Origin: an uncultured Collinsella sp.
GTDB taxonomy: Bacteria; Actinomycetota; Coriobacteriia; Coriobacteriales; Coriobacteriaceae
DNA length: 64,000 nucleotides
Assembly (NCBI GenBank): GCA_900540875.1
Contig: UQHT01000004.1
Span: 1 to 64,000, forward strand
Direction of reading: 5' to 3'
The position numbers and the translations under genes were made by a program. This document shows positions 50,924-59,800 of the stretch, one piece after another. The first letter of the stretch is position 1, and each line of letters opens with the position of its first letter. The notes under the pieces were generated by a model, which did not search any database, had not been told where the DNA came from, and worked only from the letters and a program-made list of their open reading frames with translations.

Positions 50924-50979
50924 ACATCTAAATATAGAGTATAGTGTGCGCGTCGAACGAAATACTGAGAGGAGGCTCT

Positions 50980-51258
50980 ATGCCGGGAGAGGGTTTTAAG
51001 GCGCTGGCCGATCCTACACGACGGCACATTTTGGAACTGCTGCGCGAGGGCAATTGTACTGCCGGGGAACTTGCCGAGCATTTTGACATGAGCAAGCCGT
51101 CGCTCAGCCATCATTTGGCGACGCTCAAAAACGCCGGGTTGGTGACCGACGAACGCCATGGTCAAAACATCGTATACAGCTTAAACACCACCGTCATGCA
51201 GGACTTGATCGGCTGGTTTATGGGCTTTACAGACACCGAAGGAGATAAGGATGAATAA
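50980..51258 (+). CDS. ArsR/SdpR-type autorepressor
   Basis: A 92-residue winged-helix repressor. It begins GFKALADPTRRHILELLREG and has the recognition helix in SKPSLSHHLATLKNAGL. No ArsR-type metal cysteines are present. It overlaps the following SdpI-like gene by eight bases, as in the B. subtilis sdpRI operon, where SdpR represses the pair and SdpI both detects and resists the SdpC toxin. GAGGAGG precedes the ATG at 50980. Confidence 0.9.
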   Translation: MPGEGFKALADPTRRHILELLREGNCTAGELAEHFDMSKPSLSHHLATLKNAGLVTDERHGQNIVYSLNTTVMQDLIGWFMGFTDTEGDKDE

Positions 51259-51955
51259 CGAAAACAAGGGCATTCACGCCACGGGGGTATCGCCACGCGT
51301 GTGGATTGTGCTGGTCGCTCTGTGCGTCGCCAACGTCGCAGCGCACCTTATGGTGATGCCGAGCCTGCCGGCGCAGATTCCCACGCACTGGGGAGCGAGC
51401 GGCGCCGTTAACGGTTGGGGTCCCAGCTGGATGGCATCGGCGCTCGGCGCGTTGCCGCTGGTGTTGCTCGCGATGTTCTACGTGTTGCCACGCATTGACC
51501 CCAAGGGCGAGGCGTATCGGACCTCGGGCAAGTTCTACCAGAGTTTCGTAATTGCTTTCACGGTATTCATGTGTGTTATAAGCTGGCTGGGAGAGCTTAC
51601 GGTGTGGGGCGTTGTGCCCGCGGTCGGAACGGTCAACGTGCTGACTTCCGGTGCTGTCGGTTTGCTGCTCATCGGCGTAGGCAACTACCTGCCGCGCGTG
51701 AAGCAAAACTACACGCTGGGCATCAAGACGCCCTGGGCGCTTGCCGATCCCGAGAACTGGCGCCGTACGCAGCGTTTTGGCGGCGCCTGTCTTATGGTGC
51801 TGGGTGTTGGCCTGATTGTGATGGGCGTGGCGGGAAGCGTGCTTTCGAGTGAAGTCGTCGCCGCGGTGATAGCGGTTCTGGCGCTTGGTTCGGCCGGAGC
51901 TGCCTATGTCTACTCGTATCTGCTGTGGCGCAAATCGCAGCGAGCCGCTCGTTAA
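51251..51955 (+). CDS. SdpI/DUF1648 membrane protein
   Basis: A 234-residue membrane protein with about six helices. The DUF1648 motif PSLPAQIPTHWGASGAVNGWG and the SdpI motif GNYLPRVKQNYTLGIKTPWAL with NWRRTQRFGG are clear. SdpI gives immunity to the cannibalism toxin SdpC and pulls SdpR to the membrane. No sdpC-like toxin gene is nearby, so it may guard against outside peptides or sense membrane stress. Confidence 0.9.
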   Translation: MNNENKGIHATGVSPRVWIVLVALCVANVAAHLMVMPSLPAQIPTHWGASGAVNGWGPSWMASALGALPLVLLAMFYVLPRIDPKGEAYRTSGKFYQSFVIAFTVFMCVISWLGELTVWGVVPAVGTVNVLTSGAVGLLLIGVGNYLPRVKQNYTLGIKTPWALADPENWRRTQRFGGACLMVLGVGLIVMGVAGSVLSSEVVAAVIAVLALGSAGAAYVYSYLLWRKSQRAAR

Positions 51956-52138
51956 GGTTGCGGAAAACTAGCGTACGCAGTTCATAGTATGTTCTGGGGG
52001 ACTTTTCCCAGGTAGTATTAGGGGCGTGGGCAACCATGCCCCTTTTTCGTTAAGTTTCAGAGCTGGTTTCCTCATTTCGTTTCCACTAAAACGAAACAAG
52101 AATAGGGAAACAGCGGGTAGAAAGGATAAAACAGGCAA

Positions 52139-53818
52139 ATGGCAGAGTTTATCTACCAGATGTATCAGGCTCGCAAGGCCCATGGCGACAAGGTGATCCT
52201 TGACGACGTGACCCTGAGCTTCTATCCCGGTGCCAAGATCGGCGTCGTGGGCCCCAACGGCATGGGCAAGTCGACCCTGCTCAAGATCATGGCCGGTATC
52301 GAGGAGGTCTCCAACGGCGATGCCAGGCTTACCCCTGGCTATACCGTGGGCATCCTGCAGCAGGAGCCGCCGCTCGACGACGACAAGACCGTCATCGAGA
52401 ACGTGCGCATGGCGTTTGGCGACATGATCGCCAAAGTCGATCGCTTCAATAAGATCGGCGAGGAGATGTGCGACCCGGATTGCGACATGGACGCCCTCAT
52501 GGCCGAGATGGGCAAGCTCCAGGACGAGATCGACGCCGCCGACGGCTGGGATATCGATTCCAAGCTCGGCCAGGCCATGGACGCCCTGCAGCTGCCCGAT
52601 TCCGACATGCCGGTCAACGTGCTTTCCGGCGGCGAGCGCCGTCGCGTGGCCCTGTGCAAGCTGCTGCTCGAGGCTCCCGACCTGCTGCTGCTCGACGAGC
52701 CTACCAACCACCTGGACGCCGAGTCGATCCTGTGGCTCGAGCACTTCCTGCATAACTACCAGGGCGCCGTGCTTGCCGTCACGCACGATCGCTACTTCTT
52801 GGATAACGTTGCCGAGTGGATCTGCGAGGTCGACCGTGGTCACCTTTATCCCTACAAGGGCAACTACTCCACGTATCTGGAGACCAAGGCCGCGCGTATC
52901 GAGGCACAGGGCAACCGCGACGCCAAGCTCGCCAAGCGCATGGAGGCCGAGCTCGAGTGGGTGCGCAGCTCGCCCAAGGCCCGTCAGGCCAAGAACAAAG
53001 CCCGTCTGGCTCGCTACGAGGAGATGGAGGCCGAGGCCCGCGCAAGCCAGAAACTCGACTGGACCGACATCCGCATCCCTGTGGGCCCGCGTCTGGGTAA
53101 CAAGGTACTCGAGGCCCATCACCTGCACAAGGAGTTCGATGGCCGCGTGCTCATCGATGACCTTTCGTTCACCCTGCCGCGCAACGGCATCGTGGGCGTC
53201 ATCGGCCCCAACGGCGTGGGCAAGACTACGCTCTTCAAGACCATCGTGGGCCTGGAGCCGCTGACTTCGGGCGAGCTCGAGGTGGGCGAGACCGTCAAGA
53301 TCTCCTATGTCGACCAGAACCGTTCCGGCATCGACCCCGATAAGAACCTATGGGAGGTCGTCTCGGACGGCCTGGACCACATGATGGTCGGTGAGACCGA
53401 GGTTCCGAGCCGCGCGTACGTGGCGAGCTTTGGCTTTAAGGGCCAGGACCAGCAGAAGCGCGCTGGCGTACTCTCCGGTGGCGAGCGCAACCGTCTGAAC
53501 TTGGCGCTTACGCTCAAGCAGGGCGGCAACCTGCTGCTCCTCGACGAGCCCACGAACGACCTCGATGTCGAGACGCTGTCCTCGCTCGAGGCGGCGCTGC
53601 TCGAGTTCCCGGGCTGCTCGGTGGTCATTAGCCACGACCGTATGTTCCTTGACCGCGTCGCCACGCACATTCTGGCGTGGGAGGGCACCGACGAGAATCC
53701 GGGCAACTGGTATTGGTTCGAGGGTAACTTTGAGGCCTACCAGGCCAACCGTATCGAGCGTCTGGGCGAGGACGCAGCTCAGCCGCATCGTATTCACCGC
53801 AAGCTGACGCGCGACTAG
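52139..53818 (+). CDS. ettA: Energy-dependent translational throttle protein (ABC-F)
   Basis: A 559-residue ribosome-bound ABC-F ATPase with two nucleotide-binding domains. Walker A loops are GPNGMGKST and GPNGVGKTT, signatures LSGGERRR and LSGGERNR, and Walker B LLLLDEPTNHLD and LLLLDEPTNDLD. The linker between them carries the EttA-type arm. EttA binds the ribosomal E site and senses ADP/ATP ratio. AAAGGAT precedes the start. Its length and Lys/Arg-rich linker fit EttA rather than antibiotic-resistance ABC-F proteins. Confidence 0.95.
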   Translation: MAEFIYQMYQARKAHGDKVILDDVTLSFYPGAKIGVVGPNGMGKSTLLKIMAGIEEVSNGDARLTPGYTVGILQQEPPLDDDKTVIENVRMAFGDMIAKVDRFNKIGEEMCDPDCDMDALMAEMGKLQDEIDAADGWDIDSKLGQAMDALQLPDSDMPVNVLSGGERRRVALCKLLLEAPDLLLLDEPTNHLDAESILWLEHFLHNYQGAVLAVTHDRYFLDNVAEWICEVDRGHLYPYKGNYSTYLETKAARIEAQGNRDAKLAKRMEAELEWVRSSPKARQAKNKARLARYEEMEAEARASQKLDWTDIRIPVGPRLGNKVLEAHHLHKEFDGRVLIDDLSFTLPRNGIVGVIGPNGVGKTTLFKTIVGLEPLTSGELEVGETVKISYVDQNRSGIDPDKNLWEVVSDGLDHMMVGETEVPSRAYVASFGFKGQDQQKRAGVLSGGERNRLNLALTLKQGGNLLLLDEPTNDLDVETLSSLEAALLEFPGCSVVISHDRMFLDRVATHILAWEGTDENPGNWYWFEGNFEAYQANRIERLGEDAAQPHRIHRKLTRD

Positions 53819-53821
53819 ATC

Positions 53822-53848
53822 GTTACGCGGTTTTCCAAACCGCGTAAC
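53822..53848. terminator. Hairpin after ettA
   Basis: GTTACGCGGTTT pairs perfectly with AAACCGCGTAAC around a three-base loop, three bases after the ettA stop. No T-run follows. Confidence 0.65.
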
Positions 53849-53861
53849 TGCTCGACGCTGC

Positions 53862-53961
53862 GCGGGCCGCAAGCGCCCCATCTTGCCGTTCAGGCCGTCG
53901 CTCGCGTACCGAAGTACGCGTCGCTCCTCTTTCACGGCAACCTGGGGCACTTGCGGCCCGC
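53862..53961. repeat. 100-base nested palindrome
   Basis: The arm 53862-53889 matches the reverse complement of 53934-53961 at 25 of 28 positions. The interior has a second stem GCGTAC / GTACGC with loop CGAA. In all, a long GC-rich cruciform between converging genes. No gene lies in it. Confidence 0.75.
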
Positions 53962-53991
53962 TCGCTGTTGGTTATGCAACATCAACAAATA

Positions 53992-54027
53992 AAACGGCTC
54001 AAATCCAAATCAGGATTTGAGCCGTTT
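53992..54027. terminator. Bidirectional terminator
   Basis: AAACGGCTCAAATCC pairs perfectly with GGATTTGAGCCGTTT around a six-base loop, four bases beyond the stop of the minus-strand gene. Confidence 0.9.
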
Positions 54028-54031
54028 GTCG

Positions 54032-55333
54032 TTACTGCTCGGGTTCTTCGACCTTGTCGATGGCCCAGGTGGCTCCGAGACCGCCGGTGGTGTTGCGTCT
54101 GATGCGCACGGTGACTTCGTGGCGCTTGCCGGCCTGCGTGTAGCGCAGGGGGGAGCTTGCGCGGTTTCGCGCGGCCTCGATGGTACCGCGCTCGCGGGCG
54201 ATCCAGTAGTACTCGCCGACGATGCCGAGCGTGTCGGCGCCGTAGGGGAGATAGGTCGACAACTGGTGTAGCAATGGGCCGGGGCAGAAGACCTCGGTTG
54301 CGAAATCGACGGGGAAGTCCTCGGGGATGGCGGGCGCTACGGGTGTGGGGGCCGGTGCTGCAGCGGGGGCCGGAGCCGCTGCAGGCACAGGAATCTGGTC
54401 ATAGACAGGTGCGGATGTGGACTCGATGACGGGTGCAGACTCAGGCACCGGTTCCGGCTTAACTGCGGAATCTGTCGGTTCCACGGAGACGGATGTGTCT
54501 TCAGTCTCGGTTTTTGCATCGGCTTGCGGAGTGTCCTCTGCCTCGACAGACGGCTTTGCCTCGATGGGCGTGGAGGCCATGGTGGTGATGCCGGCGTTGG
54601 CGTTCTCGGGGTCATAGACGACCGTGAGCGAGATGGCAGGCTGCGGCGCCTCGGGCTCCGGCGTCGGCTCGGTAGCGTCTTGATCGTCGGGCTCGTCGGG
54701 CTGATCGTCTTCGGCCTCGTCGCCAAAGACATCGCTGTTTTGGAACGCAGGCGTCTCGGATTGGTTAGCGGCTTCTTCGGCTGTCGACTTGGGGGCCTTG
54801 TTGAGCTCCGCAGTGGCTTCCTGCTCGGATATGACTTCGGGATCGGTCGTGGCGGCGATTTCGGTTTCGGCCTCTGCTGTTACTCCAATAGCGACTTCGA
54901 TCTCTGTCTCGGGCTCCGGCACGGCTCCAACCATGGCTTCGGGCTCGGGACGCTTAACGTGCTTGGGGCGCACGGCCTTCAGGTCCTTCTTGCCGCGCTT
55001 TTTCTTTTTGTAGGACTGCTTGGCGCCCTTGGCGGTCTTGGGCTTGTCCTCGCCCGTGGCAAGTGCGGCATCCCAGGCCTCGTTGGCGATGACGGTGGCA
55101 TACAGGCGGCCGCCTTTGAAGACGGTCAGCTTAATGCAGTCGTTAAGCTCCTCGAGCAGCTCGCGCGTGGACTCAAAGCCTAGGTCATAAGCAGTCATGT
55201 CGTCTGCGGCGAGCGCCTCCTCGACCTGTGTCATAAATGTTTGCTTGCCGCATCCAATTGCATCGCGCAGCAGGCGATACAGATAGATGTGGTTGCCCAG
55301 CGCAAGCGTGGGCCTAACTATTGTCTTGCTCAT
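54032..55333 (-). CDS. Protein with OST-HTH-like N-terminus and acidic linker
   Basis: A 433-residue protein not assigned to a family with certainty. Residues 10-80 (TAYDLGFESTRELLEELNDC, then KLTVFKGGRLYATV) resemble an OST-HTH/LOTUS RNA-binding winged helix. A Lys-rich patch (KKKKRGKK) follows. About 230 residues are then Glu/Pro/Ala/Thr-rich low complexity. The last 90 residues form a compact domain (FCPGPLLHQLSTYLPYGADT...). AGGAGA precedes the ATG at 55333. An RNA-related role is a guess from the first domain and the basic patch. Confidence 0.7.
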   Translation of the reverse strand: MSKTIVRPTLALGNHIYLYRLLRDAIGCGKQTFMTQVEEALAADDMTAYDLGFESTRELLEELNDCIKLTVFKGGRLYATVIANEAWDAALATGEDKPKTAKGAKQSYKKKKRGKKDLKAVRPKHVKRPEPEAMVGAVPEPETEIEVAIGVTAEAETEIAATTDPEVISEQEATAELNKAPKSTAEEAANQSETPAFQNSDVFGDEAEDDQPDEPDDQDATEPTPEPEAPQPAISLTVVYDPENANAGITTMASTPIEAKPSVEAEDTPQADAKTETEDTSVSVEPTDSAVKPEPVPESAPVIESTSAPVYDQIPVPAAAPAPAAAPAPTPVAPAIPEDFPVDFATEVFCPGPLLHQLSTYLPYGADTLGIVGEYYWIARERGTIEAARNRASSPLRYTQAGKRHEVTVRIRRNTTGGLGATWAIDKVEEPEQ

Positions 55334-55405
55334 GGCAAATCTCCTCTTTACATATGTAAAGCATCTTACCATCGCAGAGCGTTCGCCATGGCGGCGCCCA
55401 AGGCA

Positions 55406-55439
55406 AACGGGCGCGAACCGCTGTCGATTCGCGCCCGTT
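55406..55439 (-). terminator. Terminator after the Ser/Thr-tailed protein gene
   Basis: AACGGGCGCGAA (55406-55417) pairs perfectly with TTCGCGCCCGTT (55428-55439), 35 bases beyond the stop of the minus-strand gene at 55474. Confidence 0.8.
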
Positions 55440-55473
55440 ATACAGGTCGGTTATCTATGAGAGGCAAATGTGC

Positions 55474-56436
55474 TTAGTTGCCCGATGCCGTGCCTTGGCT
55501 CGAGTTGTCGGATGCCGTGCCAGACGCGGTTCCGCTCGAGCTGTTCGAGCTGTTGGTGTTGCTGCTGTCTGCTGTTCCCGTTCCCGACGTGGTGTCGCTC
55601 GTCTGGCCGCCCGTGCTCGGCTGCGAACCGTCAGTCGTTTGGCTTGAGTCGGTCGTGCCGGACGGCGTGCTGTTGTTGGCCGTAGAGGAATCGGTGCCCT
55701 GCGATTGGTTTTGGGTGTTCGAGGACGAATTGGCAGAGGTAGAACTCTCTTGCGTATCGTCCGTCTTTGCCTGCTGATCCTGCGACCGGGTGTTGCCATC
55801 TGCATCGCTCTCGGTCGTGCGCGACGAAAGGATAGGCTCGGGACGCTCGCCCAGACCCTCACCGGCAGTGGTGATAAGGATGGCGCCGGCGCAGGCGATG
55901 ACCGCGACTATGGCGATAGCGATCGAGAAGATGATGACCTTCTTTTGCGTCTGGCTGCGCTCGGCCGCCGCCTTGGCGCGCAGGCTGTTGGGAGCGACGC
56001 GCGCCGTGGTCGCGCGTCCCGCAACCTGGCGCATCTCCTGCGTGGTTGCGGCGCCACCTAGGTGCTCCTCGACATTGGGCTCAACGGGCTCGTAGGCGCC
56101 GGTAGGGTAGTCGACAGCGGCATGCGTGCCCTTGATTGCTTCGGCGCTGGCAGAGATAAAGTGGCGATAGACCTGCGAAGACACAACAGTGATGACTGAG
56201 CTCACGGCGGCACCAATCACCGAGCCGGCAATGCCGATCTTTGAAGCAAGTGCCACGCTCGTGGCGGCAGCCGCGGCGCCGGCGATGATTTGGGGAATGG
56301 AAATGTCATCGAACAGGCCCTTTTTGGGCGCGATGGCCATGGTCTGGCCGATGGAATGGTTTTCGTGAACGCCGTTGTTCAGTGCGGCGGGAGTCATGAC
56401 ACGCGTGCGCGGCGCGTCGGTGTACTTGGTCGTCAT
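55474..56436 (-). CDS. Membrane protein with long Ser/Thr-rich tail
   Basis: A 320-residue protein, family not recognised. A hydrophobic Ala-rich region (residues 50-90) is followed by a hydrophilic segment, one strong membrane helix (about 168-190, VIIFSIAIAIVAVIACAGAI), and then a 120-residue tail of Ser, Thr, Gln, Asn and Gly only. The tail is probably outside the cell and could be glycosylated or span the wall. GGGAGG precedes the ATG at 56436. Similar in style to Coriobacteriia surface proteins, but no anchor motif is seen. Confidence 0.65.
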   Translation of the reverse strand: MTTKYTDAPRTRVMTPAALNNGVHENHSIGQTMAIAPKKGLFDDISIPQIIAGAAAAATSVALASKIGIAGSVIGAAVSSVITVVSSQVYRHFISASAEAIKGTHAAVDYPTGAYEPVEPNVEEHLGGAATTQEMRQVAGRATTARVAPNSLRAKAAAERSQTQKKVIIFSIAIAIVAVIACAGAILITTAGEGLGERPEPILSSRTTESDADGNTRSQDQQAKTDDTQESSTSANSSSNTQNQSQGTDSSTANNSTPSGTTDSSQTTDGSQPSTGGQTSDTTSGTGTADSSNTNSSNSSSGTASGTASDNSSQGTASGN

Positions 56437-56610
56437 ACGGGGTCCTCCCGGTGTAAATCTGCTTCGTTTCGTGTAGCCATCAGGGTACCCACCAGATGTG
56501 AATCGTACGTGACATTTAACAGATACCATCAACTCATCAAGGGGGCTTGCTGTCTTTGGTGCAATAGCTTGATGCTAAACTGGATTTATATTTGCGAGGT
56601 GGTTTACGTG

Positions 56611-56880
56611 ATGTACCCGTATATGACATTCGAAGATGGAACCGAGGTCATTCATTCTGACCTGATTACAGATGGCGATATCGAAAAGGTTATCGTGCAT
56701 TTTGAACGACCGACGGCAGAGGGCTTTGACTCCGCTCGTTGTGAGCTACCTTCTTACAATTGGACCATGTGGGAGGGGCGTTTCACCGACGAGGAGAAGC
56801 GAGGCTTTGAGACTTTTCTGAGCAATAACGCCCATCTGCTGTATCGCTACGCCGCAAGCGGAGGAGCAAAAGTTGCCTAG
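56611..56880 (+). CDS. Small conserved-looking hypothetical protein
   Basis: An 89-residue acidic protein, opening MYPYMTFEDGTEVIHSDLIT, with the Trp-rich middle SYNWTMWEG and a helical end. No membrane segment or known motif. GAGGTGG lies about ten bases before the ATG at 56611; a GTG at 56608 is possible. Its own short unit. Function unknown. Confidence 0.6.
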   Translation: MYPYMTFEDGTEVIHSDLITDGDIEKVIVHFERPTAEGFDSARCELPSYNWTMWEGRFTDEEKRGFETFLSNNAHLLYRYAASGGAKVA

Positions 56881-57079
56881 CCTATTTCTTATTAGCGGCT
56901 ATCGGGCACTCTTTCTTGTGGACGAGATCTCGTTCTACTGCTAAATGCTATTCTGACTTCTCTTTTCCAATCTTAATCATGAGCTCGTTCCATTAGCGCT
57001 GATCGCACATGACAGTACAATGGAGGCGACCGCCGCCTGCGCCCTCCTGGCGCTGCAGGATACCCTGAAAATGAGAATC

Positions 57080-57104
57080 AAGGCTCGCCTCGCGAGGGCC
57101 TTTC
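57080..57104 (+). terminator. Leader terminator before licT
   Basis: AAGGC-TCGC pairs with GCGA-GG-GCCTT, then TTCT. It lies 81 bases before the antiterminator gene, so LicT may control its own synthesis by antitermination here. The stretch 56881-57079 holds no gene. Confidence 0.45.
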
Positions 57105-57184
57105 TCTAGTGGTGCCTGTTGACTGACTTCGATTCCGTGTGAATAATCAACCTCGTGGCACTCCTGTGCCAAGTGGGGAGCAGC

Positions 57185-58021
57185 ATGAAGATTCTTAAGC
57201 GAATAAACAACAACACGGTTATCTGCGTCAATGCCAAGGGGCGCGAGCTTGTGGCGCTCGGTCGTGGCATCGGGTTTCCCGACGGCCCTGACGAGGTCAC
57301 GCTCGACAAGATCGAGCGCACGTTCTACGGCGTCGACTCTCGCTATCTGGCGCTCCTCGACGAAATTGATCCGCAGGTGATGGAGTTTTCCGCCCAGATC
57401 GCCGATATTGCGCGCTCCAACATCTCGCGTGAGCTCTCGGCCAACCTGCCCTTTACCATGGCCGACCACATCGCCTTTGCCATCAAGCGCTGCCGCGAGC
57501 ACATGTTTGTTCAGATGCCGCTTTCTTATGACGTGCGGCAGATGTATCCCATCGAGTACAAAATTGCAAAGTTTGCGCTTGAGGGCATCAATCGCGAGTT
57601 CAACATCAAGATGCCGCCGAGTGAAGCGAGCGGCATCGTACTTTGCATCGTCAACAGCGTGGTGGCATCTTCTTCCAAGGCCAAGTCCAACACGGTCCGC
57701 AAGGATGAAGCACTCCTTGAGAAGTTTACCGAGATTATCGAGTCTCAGCTTGGCGTTGGCGTTGATCGCGACGGTTTTGATTTCTGCCGTTATGCCACGC
57801 ATGTGCGTTACCTGCTTGAGCGCGTGCAGAGCGGCGAGCCCCTCAATACTGAGAACGGCTCGCTCTATGGGCCGCTCTGCGAGCAACATCCCGATGTGGC
57901 CGCGTGCGTGGACCGCTTGACCGAGCTTATCGCCGAGCGCTTTGGTGCCGAGCTCACCGATGAGGAGAAGGTCTACCTGATGCTCCATGTCAACCGCGTC
58001 TGCGCGGGGTCGCGTACGTAG
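57185..58021 (+). CDS. licT: BglG/LicT-family transcription antiterminator
   Basis: A 278-residue RNA-binding antiterminator controlled by PTS phosphorylation. Residues 1-55 form the CAT RNA-binding domain (MKILKRINNNTVICVNAKGRE). PRD1 has its first His in ADHIAFAIKR, but the second is Cys (IVLCIVN, where HIVN is usual). PRD2 has both (YATHVRYLL and LMLHVNRV). Without one PRD1 histidine, the response to the EII phosphate signal may differ. The gene precedes its likely target, a PTS EIIBC gene with a leader terminator. The start at 57185 follows GGGGAG. Confidence 0.92.
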   Translation: MKILKRINNNTVICVNAKGRELVALGRGIGFPDGPDEVTLDKIERTFYGVDSRYLALLDEIDPQVMEFSAQIADIARSNISRELSANLPFTMADHIAFAIKRCREHMFVQMPLSYDVRQMYPIEYKIAKFALEGINREFNIKMPPSEASGIVLCIVNSVVASSSKAKSNTVRKDEALLEKFTEIIESQLGVGVDRDGFDFCRYATHVRYLLERVQSGEPLNTENGSLYGPLCEQHPDVAACVDRLTELIAERFGAELTDEEKVYLMLHVNRVCAGSRT

Positions 58022-58128
58022 AACGCCGTTCGCCGCTGTATTTTGACCGTTTGCCGGATTGGACAATCCTATTGGGGCACGCTCTGGCATTCCGGTCTTA
58101 AGATTACTTACACATAAGGTGTTATTCG

Positions 58129-58198
58129 AGAAGAGTTTCGAAGCATGACGCAGACAGTTCCCTGTCCGTATTATGCTTCGGGGCTCTTCTGTTTTTTT
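58129..58198 (+). terminator. Leader terminator of the PTS gene (LicT target)
   Basis: AGAAGAG...TTCGAAGCAT (58129-58146) pairs with ATGCTTCG...CTCTTCT (58173-58190), followed by seven T. It lies in the 5' leader of the PTS gene, just where an antiterminator would act. A GATTAC...GGTGT sequence (about 58100-58127) could be the overlapping LicT-binding RAT hairpin. Confidence 0.8.
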
Positions 58199-58303
58199 GT
58201 CATTCTTCCTTCTTTTTGAATCGCCTGATGTCAGGCCTGCCGTTATCGATACGCTCCGCATGCGCGCAAACGCGGGGCGCCGGAAAAGCAAGGGAGTTCA
58301 GCC

Positions 58304-59728
58304 ATGGCTGACAACAAAAAGATTGCAGCAGACGTGCTCGAGGCCGTTGGCGGCAAGGAAAACGTAACGTTTGTTGCGCACTGCATGACGCGTTTGCGCT
58401 TCAATCTCAAGGATATCGATGCGCCCGATATCAAGAAGATCAAAAAGATCAACGGCGTGCTTGGTGCCCAGATTTCGGGATCGCAGTTCCAGGTGATCGT
58501 GGGCCAGAATGTGCCCAAGGTTTATGACGAGCTCTGTAAGCTCGGCGGCTTTGCCAAGCAAGACGCCGTCGATGAGAATCTTGATAAGCCCAAGGAAAAG
58601 CTTACACCCAAGGCAATCGGCAACAATATCCTTAACTACCTGTCGAGCTCCATGGTGCCGATGATCCCCGTTATGATGTGCGCCGGTCTCTTTAAGACCA
58701 TCGCCGTAGTCCTCGGTCCCACGATGGCCAATGTTATCGCTGAAACGAGCGACCTGTATGTTCTTATGAACATGGTCTATGATGCAGCTTTCTACTTCAT
58801 CCCCATTTACCTTGGCTATAACGCCGCCAAGAATATCGGCGTGACGCCAGTGCTCGGTGCGTTTATGGGCGGCATTCTCATTGATCCGACGATGATTCAA
58901 CTGGCTGCGGACGGTGCCCCGTTCTCTGTCTACGGTATTCCCTGCGTTGCGGGCAACTACGCGCAGTCGGTGATCCCCATCCTGCTCTCCGTTTGGGCGA
59001 TGAGCTATATCGAGCGCTTGTTCAAGAAGGTCATGCCCGATACTCTCTCCACGGTGTTCACCCCGTTCTTTACAATGCTCGTAACGGTGCCGGTGTCGCT
59101 TTGCGCTCTTGCGCCACTTGGCTCTTGGCTCGGTAACGGTTTGGCGGCATTCTTTGAGATGCTCGGTTCCACGGGTGGTGTTGTCGCGATTCTCGGCGCC
59201 GGCTTGTTGGCGGCAGCTTGGCTTCCCATGGTAATCTCGGGCATGCATGTGGCTCTCATCATGATCGCCATCGCTAACTTTATGGCCACCGGTGTCGACT
59301 CGTTTATCCTGCCTGCCACCACGCTGAGCCTCTGGGCGGCATACGGAGTCGAAGTCGCATCTTGGCTCAAGCTCCGAAACAAAGACGAAAAGACCCTCTG
59401 CCTGGGCTACGTAATCGCCAATATGGTTGGTGGCGTGGGTGAGCCCTTTATCTACGGTGTGATGCTGCGCTATCGCCGCACTTTTGCCATGGCTATCGCC
59501 GGCGCGTTTGTCGCGGGTGCCTTGGGCATGTCTCTCGGTGTGAGCGTCTACGTTGCCGGTACTGCCTCCAATGTTCTCAATCTGCTCGCCTTTGTGGGCG
59601 GTGACGTGCAGAACTTCATCAACGCCTGCATCGCCGGTGCTGTAGGGTTTATCGCGGCCTTTGCCCTTACGTTCTTCTTTGGGTTTACCGAGGACGAGCT
59701 CGAAAATGGACCTGTTTCCGAGCGCTAG
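58304..59728 (+). CDS. PTS beta-glucoside-family EIIBC permease
   Basis: A 474-residue sugar transporter. The EIIB domain (residues 1-85) has the phosphorylated Cys in AHCMTRLRF. The EIIC domain (110-470) has about ten helices with the GVGEPFIYGV substrate motif. The EIIA domain found in BglP is absent, so it must share an EIIA (Crr-like) encoded elsewhere. Directly upstream lie a T-tailed terminator and licT, the usual induction circuit for beta-glucosides. No glycosidase follows; the next gene is nif3-like. Confidence 0.92.
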   Translation: MADNKKIAADVLEAVGGKENVTFVAHCMTRLRFNLKDIDAPDIKKIKKINGVLGAQISGSQFQVIVGQNVPKVYDELCKLGGFAKQDAVDENLDKPKEKLTPKAIGNNILNYLSSSMVPMIPVMMCAGLFKTIAVVLGPTMANVIAETSDLYVLMNMVYDAAFYFIPIYLGYNAAKNIGVTPVLGAFMGGILIDPTMIQLAADGAPFSVYGIPCVAGNYAQSVIPILLSVWAMSYIERLFKKVMPDTLSTVFTPFFTMLVTVPVSLCALAPLGSWLGNGLAAFFEMLGSTGGVVAILGAGLLAAAWLPMVISGMHVALIMIAIANFMATGVDSFILPATTLSLWAAYGVEVASWLKLRNKDEKTLCLGYVIANMVGGVGEPFIYGVMLRYRRTFAMAIAGAFVAGALGMSLGVSVYVAGTASNVLNLLAFVGGDVQNFINACIAGAVGFIAAFALTFFFGFTEDELENGPVSER

Positions 59729-59800
59729 TATCAACTCAGCGATGTTTAAACTTGGAAAGCGGCCTTGCGGGGCCGTTTTCCGCTATCGATAGGAGCACAT

